Assembly: GCF_022870865.1 (NCBI RefSeq)
Contig: NZ_CP091508.1
Span: 1,736,001-1,800,000, forward strand
Origin: Uruburuella testudinis
GTDB taxonomy: Bacteria; Pseudomonadota; Gammaproteobacteria; Burkholderiales; Neisseriaceae
Direction: 5' to 3'
DNA length: 64,000 nt
Shown here: positions 19,085 to 27,778 of the stretch, one piece after another
How the letters are laid out: every line of letters starts with the position of its first letter
Numbering within the stretch: the first letter of the stretch is position 1
The notes under the pieces: model-generated
Databases searched by the model: none
The model's input: only the letters and a program-made list of their open reading frames with translations
What the model was told of the DNA's origin: nothing
Translations under genes and position numbers: made by a program

Positions 19085-20003
19085 AATGCCCCAGCATCAA
19101 CACCAGCGAAATCGAGAAAAACGACAGCAATGTGGTGACCAGCATCGCCGCTGCGGTTTGCCGTTCATAGCCGTATTGCAGGCCGAACAGCGGATACATG
19201 CTCGCCATCGGCACACTCGCCAGCAGGGCGCCGGCAAACATGGTGTCGGCATCTGCGCCAAACAGCCACAAACAAGACACCACCAGCACCGGAAACAGCA
19301 GCAGCTTGCCGCCGGTTATCACCACAATATCGGTCAGGTTGCCGCGCACTTTCAAACCATACAGGCCGCCGCCGATCACAAACAGCGCCAACGGCGACGA
19401 AGCGGAAGCCATCATCGCGGTAACTTTTTCCAACACCGCCGGCACCGGAATACCCAGCACGGCAAACACCAACGACACCGCCAGCGCAATGATAATCGGG
19501 TTTTTCGACAGATTTTTAGCAATGCGCCACAGCAATGCACCGATATTCGCCCCGCCCCGGGCCGCATCAATCAACACAAACATCAACGGCAGAATCAGCA
19601 TATTTTCCACCAAAACATTCATGGCAAAAAACACGCCCGCCGGCGCGCCCACCGCCATCGCCAACAGCGGATAACCGATAAAGCCCGTGTTCGACATGCC
19701 CGTGCCCAAGCCGTTGAGCGCCGCCAGCGCCGCATCCTGACCGCGCCATTTGCTGATGCCCCATCCGGCCGCAAACGACAGCAGCGAAGCCAGCGCATAG
19801 CCTGCCAGATAAGTGATATTGAGCACATCGGCAAGCGGCCGGGTGGCAATGGCGTGAAACACCAACATCGGCAGCCCCACCCGAATCACAAATTTGCCCA
19901 TACCGGCGAGCTGCTCGCGCGTAAAGAATTCAAAACGCACGGCAAAATAGCCCATGGCCATAATGATGAAAATCGGTGTGGTGATGGTGAGGATGGCAAG
20001 CAT
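19083..20003 (-). CDS. AEC-family membrane transporter
   Basis: A 306-residue inner-membrane protein with about ten hydrophobic segments in two halves, as in the auxin efflux carrier (AEC) family; GTGMSNTGFIGYPLLAMAVG and FVIGGGLYGLK are typical blocks. Bacterial members export or exchange small organic acids such as malate or malonate. The stop codon TAG is contributed by a family A element. It is a single gene on the minus strand, divergent from nadE. Confidence 0.82.
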   Translation of the reverse strand: MLAILTITTPIFIIMAMGYFAVRFEFFTREQLAGMGKFVIRVGLPMLVFHAIATRPLADVLNITYLAGYALASLLSFAAGWGISKWRGQDAALAALNGLGTGMSNTGFIGYPLLAMAVGAPAGVFFAMNVLVENMLILPLMFVLIDAARGGANIGALLWRIAKNLSKNPIIIALAVSLVFAVLGIPVPAVLEKVTAMMASASSPLALFVIGGGLYGLKVRGNLTDIVVITGGKLLLFPVLVVSCLWLFGADADTMFAGALLASVPMASMYPLFGLQYGYERQTAAAMLVTTLLSFFSISLVLMLGH

Positions 20004-20218
20004 AATCTACCTTGAGGCCGTCTGAAACCAAACGGCAATACCGCATCTGCCCGCAATTGCGGCAGCCAACGGTGTGAACGGAAATGCGCACATTTTAGCA
20101 GAAGGCCGCCCTGCCCCGCGCAGATTTCTAAAATTCGCCGCAAACGCTTTCAGACGGCCTCAAATCGCGCTATATTAAAAGCCTCATATTCCCGATTATC
20201 CGCCCGAAAGGAAACCCT

Positions 20219-21016
20219 ATGCAAACCCAAGCCGTGATTGACCACATTACCCACTGGTTGAAAAACTATGCCGCCACCGCCCGCGCCAACGGCTTTGTTG
20301 TCGGCGTTTCAGGCGGCATCGATTCGGCTGTGGTTTCCACCCTTGCCGCCAAAACCGGCCTGCCTACCCTGCTGCTGGAAATGCCCATCCGCCAAAAAGC
20401 CGACCAAATCGACCGCGCACAAGCGCATATCGACGATTTGAGCAGCCGCTTTGCCAATGTATCCGGCCGGCGGGTCGACCTTACCCCCGCATTCGACCGC
20501 TTTGCCGACACCGTCGACGTAGACGAAGCCGAATATCCGGCCAAACAACTGGCGCTGGCCAACGCCCGCTCGCGCCTGCGCATGCTGACTCTTTATTATT
20601 ACGGCCAGATCAACGGCCTGCTGGTTACCGGCACCGGCAATAAAGTGGAAGATTTCGGCGTAGGCTTTTTCACCAAATACGGCGATGGCGGTGTAGACAT
20701 CAGCCCGATTGCCGACTTGCTGAAAACTCAGGTATACGAGCTGGCCAAAGCCCTCAACGTCATCGAATCCATCCAACAGGCCACGCCCACCGACGGCCTG
20801 TGGGACAACGACCGCAGCGACGAACAGCAAATGGGCGCAAGCTATCCCGAGCTGGAATGGGCCATGAGCGTATACGGCAAGCAGCCACCCGAAGCCTTTG
20901 AAGGCCGCGAGCGCGAAGTGCTGGAAATCTACACCCGCCTGCACCGTGCCATGCAGCACAAAATCAACCCGATTCCGGTGTGTGAAATTCCGCCGGAATT
21001 ATTAATCAAGAGCTGA
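20219..21016 (+). CDS. nadE: Ammonia-dependent NAD+ synthetase
   Basis: The 265-residue enzyme amidates nicotinate adenine dinucleotide to NAD+ using ATP and ammonia. The PP-loop SGGIDS is at residues 31-36, and NARSRLRMLTLYYYGQ, TGTGNKVEDFGVGFFTKYGDGGVDISPIADL are conserved family blocks. There is no N-terminal glutaminase domain, so ammonia rather than glutamine should be the donor. AAAGGAAA precedes the ATG. It is followed by the 214-bp repeat array. Confidence 0.93.
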   Translation: MQTQAVIDHITHWLKNYAATARANGFVVGVSGGIDSAVVSTLAAKTGLPTLLLEMPIRQKADQIDRAQAHIDDLSSRFANVSGRRVDLTPAFDRFADTVDVDEAEYPAKQLALANARSRLRMLTLYYYGQINGLLVTGTGNKVEDFGVGFFTKYGDGGVDISPIADLLKTQVYELAKALNVIESIQQATPTDGLWDNDRSDEQQMGASYPELEWAMSVYGKQPPEAFEGREREVLEIYTRLHRAMQHKINPIPVCEIPPELLIKS

Positions 21017-21045
21017 CAGCGCCATTCGGGCAAGGCCGGCGGATA

Positions 21046-21905
21046 CAGAGAAAATCAGCAGCCAACGTGTGGCGGATACCGGTAGCCGACAAATGGTTTG
21101 ATATTCTTGTGATTCCCAATGATTTTAGCCGTCTGAAAAATGTCGGATTCGAGCATCCGATTACAAGGTATATAGCATGATGGGTTCTGCCCATGAAAGC
21201 TCTGCATATACAAAGGCCGTCTGAAAGAAAATGCTTTCAGACGGCCTTGCTTGTGTTCAGAATAATGCCCATTCATGAAAGCAAGCGTCGGATACCGGGA
21301 GCCGACAAATGGCTTGATACTTTTATGATTCCCAATAATTTTGGCCGTCTGAAAATATCGGATTCGAGCATCCTACCTATAGGATAGAGCATGAAGGGCT
21401 TTGCTCACGAAAGCCCTGTGTATACAAAGGCCGTCTGAAAAAAATGTTTTCAGACGGCCTTTGCTTGTGATCAGAATAATGCCCATTCATGAAAGCAAGC
21501 ATCGGATACCGGTAGCCGACAAATGGTTTGATATTCTTGTGATGCTAAATGATTTTGGCCGTCTGAAAAATACCGGATTCGAGCATCCTACCTACAGGAT
21601 AGAGCATGAAGGGCTTTGCTCACGAAAGCCCTGTATACAAAGGCCGTCTGAAAGAAAATGTTTTCAGACGGCCTTGCTTGTGTTCAGAATAACGCTCATT
21701 CATGAAAGCAAGCATCGGATACCGCTAGCCGACAAATGATTTGATATTCTTATGGCTCCCAATAATTTTGGCCGTCTGAAAAATACCGGATTCGAACATC
21801 CTACCCACAGGATAGAGCATGAAGGGCTTTGCTCACGAAAGCCCTGTGTATACAAAGGCCGTCTGAAAAAATGTTTTCAGACGGCCTTTGCTTGTGTTCA
21901 GAATA
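21046..21905. repeat. Tandem array of about 214-bp units with DUS
   Basis: Four copies of one unit start near 21085, 21301, 21515 and 21728 (spacings 216, 214 and 213), judged by the block GCCGACAAATG. Each unit holds one DUS inside, a GGGCTTTGCTCACGAAAGCCC stem-loop and an inverted DUS pair (for example 21212-21247, 21428-21461 and 21642-21674). The last copy runs into a family B element. Short reading frames inside share a repeated peptide and are not genes. Several inverted DUS pairs in a row would make strong terminators after nadE and slam. Confidence 0.85.
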
Positions 21906-21906
21906 A

Positions 21907-21960
21907 CGCTCATTGACAAAAGCAAGCCAGCGCCGCCAGCTTATTTTTGCGAATGGATAT
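21907..21960. repeat. Family B element at the end of the slam gene
   Basis: CTCATTGACAAAAGCAAGCC pairs with GCTTATTTTTGCGAATGGATAT across a short GC-rich centre (GCGCCGCC). The right end directly abuts the stop codon of the Slam-like gene at 21960-21962. Same family as 11953 and 27455. Confidence 0.65.
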
Positions 21961-23405
21961 TAAAAAAACCGCGACCATTTCAACAGGGCTTCGTTTTTGC
22001 GATAGGCTGCAAACCAGCCGGCATTGCTGCTGACCCGTGTGTGTTTCAAAGTCAGCGCGGGGGTGAAGCCGCCGAGCTGCCAGCGCGGCACGGTGAGTGT
22101 GGCGCTGTAAACCTGTTCGCGGTCGCGGCGTCTGACTTGCAGCCACGGGTTGAACGCGGCATATTGGCGCCGACGCACGGCTGCATTCAGATTGAGGGCG
22201 ACATTATCGCCCCATTGCCGCACCACGCCCGCCCGCAAGCCGTATTGGCGGTAATCATTGGCCGGCTCCTGCGTTTGCCGCCATTGCATATCCGCCCCGC
22301 CATAGAGCCACCAGCGCGGATTGGGCGCATACGATAATGTGGCGTATACGCTGCTATGTTTGCCGTTGTTGTGGCGGTAATCTTCGGCATACTGCATGTG
22401 TTTGCGTTCGGCCTCGATATTCACGCCCCAATCTGGCCGCGGGCTGTATTGCCATTCCGCCCGCGCACCTGCCGCCCGGTAAAGGCTGCGGTTGCCGGTT
22501 TGGTTCCATTCCCACAGCGGCGCCGCCGACCAGCTGTGCTGTGCCGAAGCCCATTGGTAACCGGCGGCCAGATTTAAAGTGTCCTCACTGCGCCCGGCAT
22601 GGTGGCGGTAGTGCGTGCCATACAGCAGGCCGCGCAGCCATAAGGCATGATGCCCGGCCAGCGGCCAGCGTTTGCTCAATGCGGCATCATAACCTATGCC
22701 GCGCGCGGGCTGCGGCGGCGGAGACGACTGCTCATATTCGAGCGGCACACCGGCCGGCGTGTGCAGAATAAAGGTTTCGCTTTTACCGGTGCCCTCCCCC
22801 ACATTACTGTTCCACACCGGCCCCGCCGACACCGACAAATGCCAACCGTTGCGCACATCCAGCGCATCCCGATAGCCTTGCACATTTTTGCGCACCGCCG
22901 GCGGCAGTTTTGCATCGGCTAATTGCGCAAACTGTGCCTGCGCCGCCTTGTCTTCACGGTTATCAAACAACAGGCGCGCCCAATCCAGGCGCGCGCGGGT
23001 AAATTCGGGCTGCGCCGCCAGCAAGGCCTGATACTGCCGCTGAGCCTGCGCCAAATCACCGCGCAAACGGCTCAGGGCTGCTTCGGCAAAATCGGCCGTG
23101 GCGGCATCATATTCGGGCAACGCACGGTAACGCTGCAACAAACGCGCCACATCATCCGCCTGACGGTGGTTAACCGCCACCATCAGTGCCACCGCCAGCT
23201 CCGCCGCATTGTTACCCACCGCAAAATCTTCGCCGTTTATGCGCAACACACCAGCTTCCGGCTCCGGCACCAATGCCGCCTGTTCGCGCTGCTGCAACAG
23301 CTGCTGTGTTTGAAAACGCAATTGCTGCGCCGTTTGCTCGCTGTCGGCATAAACCGGCAGCGAGCAAACGGCCAAACCCAACGCTGCCCAATATTTTTTT
23401 ATCAT
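21960..23405 (-). CDS. Slam-type outer-membrane secretion protein
   Basis: The 481-residue protein has a signal peptide (ending near VYADS), an N-terminal helical TPR-like part (about residues 80-190, with FAEAALSRLRGDLAQAQRQYQALLAAQPEFTRARLDWARLLFD) and a C-terminal beta-barrel (DUF560) of about 280 residues ending in F. This is the architecture of surface lipoprotein assembly modulators (Slam), which move TbpB-like and hemophilin-like proteins across the outer membrane. It follows the hemophilin-like gene by 115 bases on the same strand, so that protein is its likely client. Confidence 0.85.
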   Translation of the reverse strand: MIKKYWAALGLAVCSLPVYADSEQTAQQLRFQTQQLLQQREQAALVPEPEAGVLRINGEDFAVGNNAAELAVALMVAVNHRQADDVARLLQRYRALPEYDAATADFAEAALSRLRGDLAQAQRQYQALLAAQPEFTRARLDWARLLFDNREDKAAQAQFAQLADAKLPPAVRKNVQGYRDALDVRNGWHLSVSAGPVWNSNVGEGTGKSETFILHTPAGVPLEYEQSSPPPQPARGIGYDAALSKRWPLAGHHALWLRGLLYGTHYRHHAGRSEDTLNLAAGYQWASAQHSWSAAPLWEWNQTGNRSLYRAAGARAEWQYSPRPDWGVNIEAERKHMQYAEDYRHNNGKHSSVYATLSYAPNPRWWLYGGADMQWRQTQEPANDYRQYGLRAGVVRQWGDNVALNLNAAVRRRQYAAFNPWLQVRRRDREQVYSATLTVPRWQLGGFTPALTLKHTRVSSNAGWFAAYRKNEALLKWSRFF

Positions 23406-23520
23406 TCGCTTGTTGATATATGTGTGTATTTTTCAGACGGCCTCAAGCTGTTTTGCCGGGCACGGTAAATCAAAAAGCAAAAGGCACCGGCCGCCGCCGC
23501 ATGCCCCTTGATGTGTGAAT

Positions 23521-24273
23521 TTATTTTTTTACACCGCCGAATGCAGTGTCGAGTTTGCGGTCGTCAAACTTGGCAAAGCCCGCCAGGCTGCCGGCATTGT
23601 TGCCAAAGAAATGGCCTTGCGAAGTGCCGGTTTTGCCCGCCGCAGTTGCCGAGCCGTTAAAGCTGGCGGCAGCAGTGTTGATTTTTGCATCCACGCCTAC
23701 GTTTAAAGCATTGTTGGCCAGGCTGCCCTTAAGCGTGTTTTTGCCGAAATCGGCGGTAAACGTGCCGTTGAGCTGGTTGTTGCCGCTGTATTGGTTGATG
23801 CCTTTAACCGCATAAGTGGCCGTGCCGGAAGTGGGCATATTGGCGGTTTTGTCTTTACCGACATAGTAAACCGAGCGGGTGGCGCCGGCGGTGTCGTTAT
23901 GCGCCGTCCATTCACCGTAATAAACTTCGGCGTTGCTGTCGGCCAGTTGGGCGAAATTGAAATTGCCCATCGCCACTTTACCATGAGCCGGCGGCGTAAC
24001 CACGGTGACGTTGTTGCCGTCGGTTGCACCATAATCAGGATTCTGTTCGGTTAATTTCCGAACACTTCTCATTGAAATTTTACTCAATTGTCCAAGCGCA
24101 ACACCTTTAACACCAACACCGGGCAAGCCTGCAGAATCTGCATGCGGGCCAAAAGGTATCCACATACTGCCGCCCACCTCGATATTATCCTTATAGCTTT
24201 GGGAGCCTACCGTTGCGGCATGAGCCATTGAAGAAATCATGCCAACAGCCAACACGGCGAGAATCTTTTTCAT
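23521..24273 (-). CDS. Secreted hemophilin-like haem-binding protein (Slam client)
   Basis: The 250-residue protein has a clean signal peptide (KKILAVLAVGMISSMAHA) with no lipobox cysteine, so it should be secreted as a soluble protein. The C-terminal half (about 125-250) reads as an eight-stranded TbpB-like barrel: GTATYAVKGINQYSG, LNGTFTADFGKNTLKGSL, AASFNGSA and GHFFGNNAGSLAGFAKFDDRKLDTAFGGVKK, which is the usual Slam-recognised end. The N-terminal half would be the ligand-binding part. A neighbouring TonB receptor and Slam make a hemophilin (HphA-type) haemophore the best call. Haem binding is inferred. Confidence 0.75.
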   Translation of the reverse strand: MKKILAVLAVGMISSMAHAATVGSQSYKDNIEVGGSMWIPFGPHADSAGLPGVGVKGVALGQLSKISMRSVRKLTEQNPDYGATDGNNVTVVTPPAHGKVAMGNFNFAQLADSNAEVYYGEWTAHNDTAGATRSVYYVGKDKTANMPTSGTATYAVKGINQYSGNNQLNGTFTADFGKNTLKGSLANNALNVGVDAKINTAAASFNGSATAAGKTGTSQGHFFGNNAGSLAGFAKFDDRKLDTAFGGVKK

Positions 24274-24335
24274 TTTAATGCCTTTCTATCTGCGAACAGA
24301 TAATTATGTCAGAGAATATATACTGCATCTAAAAC

Positions 24336-24408
24336 TGCCTTCTTGATTGAGAAGGCAATCTCAGTATAAACACAAACATTATAAAAGTAAATAAAAATCA
24401 ATATTATT
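24336..24408 (-). promoter_or_regulatory. Promoter, possible Fur box and 5' hairpin of the hemophilin-like gene
   Basis: On the minus strand, TTTACT (24391-24386) and TATACT (24368-24363) are 17 bases apart, a good sigma-70 promoter. A 19-base stretch at 24390-24408, overlapping the -35 box, matches the Fur consensus at about 12 of 19 positions. Just after the predicted start, TGCCTTCT-TGATTG-AGAAGGCA (24336-24357) forms an 8-bp hairpin at the very 5' end of the transcript, which could stabilise the message. The hemophilin-like gene can therefore be transcribed separately from the receptor gene. Confidence 0.5.
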
Positions 24409-24491
24409 TATGAAAGCTTTTTAATATTTAGCTATACTCGGCTTAGGCCGTCTGAAATCATGGGCAAGTTTTTATGGCAGCGGTTACAGCA

Positions 24492-27323
24492 TCAGAATTT
24501 CCCGGAAAGGCTGAATTTCAACGTCCGCCCCGGTGCCGGCATCTCAGAACGGGTAAGCGGATCGAGGTAATAACGGTTGGTCAAGTTATTACCGCTGATT
24601 TCAGCAGTAATGTGCTTGTTGATGCGGTAGCGGGCATAAGCATCCCATACCGTTACAGAATGCCAGCGAATAGTGTCATTAAATGTATTTTGATAATAAG
24701 GCCATAATTCACCGAAATTTTTCGGGCCGTTATTGCGCCAGCCGGCATGGTGGGTCAGGCGGCTGCCCAATTCCAGCTTATCATTGAAAAAACGTCCGCC
24801 AACTCCCCAATTGAAGCTGTATTTGGGCGGTTGCATATTCTGGATGTAACCGCTGCGGAAGCCGTCTTCAACGCAATTCGGAATACGCCCCTGATAGGGA
24901 TCATATAAAGCTGCCTGATCTTCATCGCAGATTCTGTTTTTCAGGGTGTATGAAGCGCCTATATCAGTGAAAAAACGACCATTGTCGTAACGCGCCTGCA
25001 GTTCCAACCCGGAAGTTTCCCACTTATCGACTTGGATAAAAAACAAATTGACATCGCGATCTATCGGATTTTTGATGCTGTTGCGATACCAAGCCAGCTT
25101 GATATCGGCGGAAGCCGGCTGTTTGTCAAACAGGTTGCGGAAATCGTAAACATAGCCCACTTCCACGTTGGTGGCTTTTTCGGGTTTGATTTGCTGGGTA
25201 CCTAAAAAACCTGCTGAAAAGGCAACAGTAGATTCAAACAGGCTGGGCATACGGGTTGCCTGTGTCCAACGGCCATAAATGCGGTGATTGTCATTCAAAC
25301 GGTATGAAGCCGACAATACCGGCGACCAGCCGGAAGAGGCTTTGCGTTTGTCAACTTGGGTGTTGGCGCCGGAATAATCATAAATCGGCAGTGCTTGTAA
25401 TGCACCTTCAGGCCGGATCCAACCATTTTTTTGTGCTTCACCGTTCAAGAAAGGATTGTTGGCACGGCTGGCCTTTCCGTTTGCATTCATTTCCCAAACG
25501 ATACTGTGAAACAACTGACCATAATTGCTCGCATCAGTATTGATGCAACGGCTGGAATCGGAATCGCTTTGACAGCCTCCCGTGTAATAACCTAAATTTT
25601 CTAAGGCGCTACTGCGCCAATCTTTCTCATATTCCTTAAATGCAGCGATAACGGCCGGGTCGGTCAGCTCAGTGTAATAATTCAATTTATAGCCGGTTTT
25701 TCGAGCATTCATCATCATGACATAACCGTTATAATTCGGATCGTCTTTATCGTTGAGGATTTGTTGTAAACCTTTATCAAATGAAGAATAACCGTTCCAG
25801 CGTGCACCGGCACTAATGGCCAATTTTTCGGTGGGCTGCCAGTCGAAATTGAAATCGAATTTGTATTCTTTACGTGTGCCCTGCCGGGGGCGGGAGCGGA
25901 AGGAATCAGGCTGATCAGGGTCTTTCCACCAACGGTCTTTAGAATCTAAGTCTTCTTGCTGATAATTGCCTGCCAAGGTAAGCGCCAACGTGTCGGTAAG
26001 GCTGATTTTATTGGAAAGATTGACCCCCCAGCGGTTATTGTCGGCAGTATAGAGAGAGGAGTTGACAATGGGATTCTGCCCTTTGGCATCCAAGGGAAAG
26101 CCGCCGCTGTTTTGAGTGGTAGTTTTGGCACGTGTCGTCCAAATACCTGCCTTGACATCAAGCCAAGGGTTTTGCGGCTTCCAGCTATAATTCAGATAAT
26201 AGGCATCCAAGCCCACAGAGCTGAGCGGCCATTGCGGCAGCAACCGCTGGTCTTGATATTCGCGGTAAAAATCACCCAACCCCATGGTGCCTGATATGCG
26301 TGAAGGCATAATGTCGCCATAATCCGAGCGGATACGGCTGTAGCCCAGCTGCACAGCCTGATTTTCAGACGGCCTCCAAGTGCCTTTCAGTAAAATTGAT
26401 TGAGTTTTGTTAGATGTATTCGGAACCTCATAGCCCCCTTTAATCAGCTGGTCGCTTTCCTCTCCGATGTAGCGCTCAACCCCGCCTTTACCGGCAAAAT
26501 AATTACCGCGATCGCGGTGGGCAAACGCGGCCAGAAAATCAAACTTGTCTTGTTTTATCCCTGCCGCTATCCGATAAGCCTGATCGTGACCAAAGCTGTT
26601 GAAGCGCTGTTGTTTGGCTTCAACACTGGTCATACCTGCTATCCACTTCGAACCATATTTTTCCCGCGCCCAATCCGGCACGGATTTACCGATGTATTGA
26701 CTGTAGTCTGCTCTTTCTTTAACAGCATTATTGGAAGCCTCAAAACGGACATCCACGCCGTATGTTTTCCCTTTTTCCACAACATCATCAATAGACAAGG
26801 TGCGTATTTCTACACCACCACCAATCGAGTTTTGCAAACTGCGATTGAGCGAAGGGCCTTTTTCTACACGGATACTGCTGATTAACATTGGGTCAATATA
26901 GTTGCGGTTATTGGCACCGTTATAGCCACGCCAGACAGTAATCGCCTGCTCCGTGCCATCCACCGTTACCGGCACGCGCCCCTGCCCTTGAATACCGCGC
27001 ACATTAGGGTCTATCCCGCCGCTGTTGCGGGCATCACCCATTTGCACCCCCACCATGCCTTTAAACAGATCTGCCGGGCTGGTGCCGCGGTAGGTGTCGA
27101 TTTCCTGCAAGCCTTTATAAACGCTGGAAATATCCTCTTCGTAAACTTTGTCGTGCCCTGCTGCATCGCGCACATTGCGCATGCCTTCTACCACGATCGC
27201 ATTCAGCTCTGTTTTTGAAGCCGCTTCATCGCCGCCTGTTTCGGCTGTATTCGCCCACACATGCGGGGATGCCCACAAGATACTCAAACACAGCGCGATG
27301 GTTTTGAGCGGATAGTTTTTCAT
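24492..27323 (-). CDS. TonB-dependent outer-membrane receptor, HphR type
   Basis: The 943-residue receptor has a signal peptide (about residues 1-24, ending HVWA), a TonB-box-like segment ELNAIVVEG, a plug domain (about 50-165, with DLFKGMVGVQMGDARNSGGIDPNVRGIQGQGRVPVTVDG) and a long beta-barrel ending in a typical LKFSLSGKF. NPNVRG and GTEQAITVWRGYNGANNRNYIDPMLI resemble the haem/hemophore receptor group. It is the first gene of the receptor, hemophilin-like, slam series, which supports haem uptake. A disulfide-type pair CQSDSDSSRC lies in an extracellular loop. A DUS is embedded in the coding sequence near 26363. Confidence 0.85.
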   Translation of the reverse strand: MKNYPLKTIALCLSILWASPHVWANTAETGGDEAASKTELNAIVVEGMRNVRDAAGHDKVYEEDISSVYKGLQEIDTYRGTSPADLFKGMVGVQMGDARNSGGIDPNVRGIQGQGRVPVTVDGTEQAITVWRGYNGANNRNYIDPMLISSIRVEKGPSLNRSLQNSIGGGVEIRTLSIDDVVEKGKTYGVDVRFEASNNAVKERADYSQYIGKSVPDWAREKYGSKWIAGMTSVEAKQQRFNSFGHDQAYRIAAGIKQDKFDFLAAFAHRDRGNYFAGKGGVERYIGEESDQLIKGGYEVPNTSNKTQSILLKGTWRPSENQAVQLGYSRIRSDYGDIMPSRISGTMGLGDFYREYQDQRLLPQWPLSSVGLDAYYLNYSWKPQNPWLDVKAGIWTTRAKTTTQNSGGFPLDAKGQNPIVNSSLYTADNNRWGVNLSNKISLTDTLALTLAGNYQQEDLDSKDRWWKDPDQPDSFRSRPRQGTRKEYKFDFNFDWQPTEKLAISAGARWNGYSSFDKGLQQILNDKDDPNYNGYVMMMNARKTGYKLNYYTELTDPAVIAAFKEYEKDWRSSALENLGYYTGGCQSDSDSSRCINTDASNYGQLFHSIVWEMNANGKASRANNPFLNGEAQKNGWIRPEGALQALPIYDYSGANTQVDKRKASSGWSPVLSASYRLNDNHRIYGRWTQATRMPSLFESTVAFSAGFLGTQQIKPEKATNVEVGYVYDFRNLFDKQPASADIKLAWYRNSIKNPIDRDVNLFFIQVDKWETSGLELQARYDNGRFFTDIGASYTLKNRICDEDQAALYDPYQGRIPNCVEDGFRSGYIQNMQPPKYSFNWGVGGRFFNDKLELGSRLTHHAGWRNNGPKNFGELWPYYQNTFNDTIRWHSVTVWDAYARYRINKHITAEISGNNLTNRYYLDPLTRSEMPAPGRTLKFSLSGKF

Positions 27324-27778
27324 TCTGTTTCCCTTGTTTACATTTATCAGAGGTTGTCGGGCAGAGCCGGCACGGTATGCCGCTGTTTTGATGCCGGAAT
27401 CTGCTGTGTTTTATTGAAATGCCCGCAGGCTTTATGCCGCATGCGGGTTGCATTATATCCATTCGCAAAAGTAAGTCGGCGGCACCGCTTCAGCCTGCCG
27501 TTTTGTCGGCCGGCTTCTATGAATGGGCATCAGACAGGCTGAATCCCCCATTTTGGGAATACATTACAACCCGTTTCAACACAAAGGCAGATAATAGTAT
27601 TTTCATCTTTATACGTCAATAATAGTAATAGTTTTTATTATCTGATTAATTTCGTGTAAATATACTACTGCTTCTACTTCTATCGGCGTATGTGCCGTCT
27701 GAAAAATTATTCATATAATATGATTGTTATAAAAAAGGCCGTCTGAAAAGCCTGAACCCGATATAAGGAACCCAAACC
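27324..27778. other. Control region upstream of the haem receptor, with family B copy
   Basis: This divergent gap lies between the receptor (minus strand) and the hemerythrin gene (plus strand). A family B element fills 27455-27530. An AT-rich stretch at 27618-27642 (CAATAATAGTAATAG then TTTTTATTATC) resembles a Fur box but lies about 300 bases from the receptor start, beyond the element. A DUS occurs at 27692 and 27738. No gene is seen. Confidence 0.5.
27455..27530. repeat. Family B element upstream of the haem receptor
   Basis: ATATCCATTCGCAAAAGTAAG on the left pairs with CTTCTATGAATGGGCAT on the right over their outer bases, with a GC-rich centre of about 35 bases. The element is about 76 bases long and non-coding. 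It lies between the receptor start and the AT-rich candidate Fur box. Confidence 0.6.
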
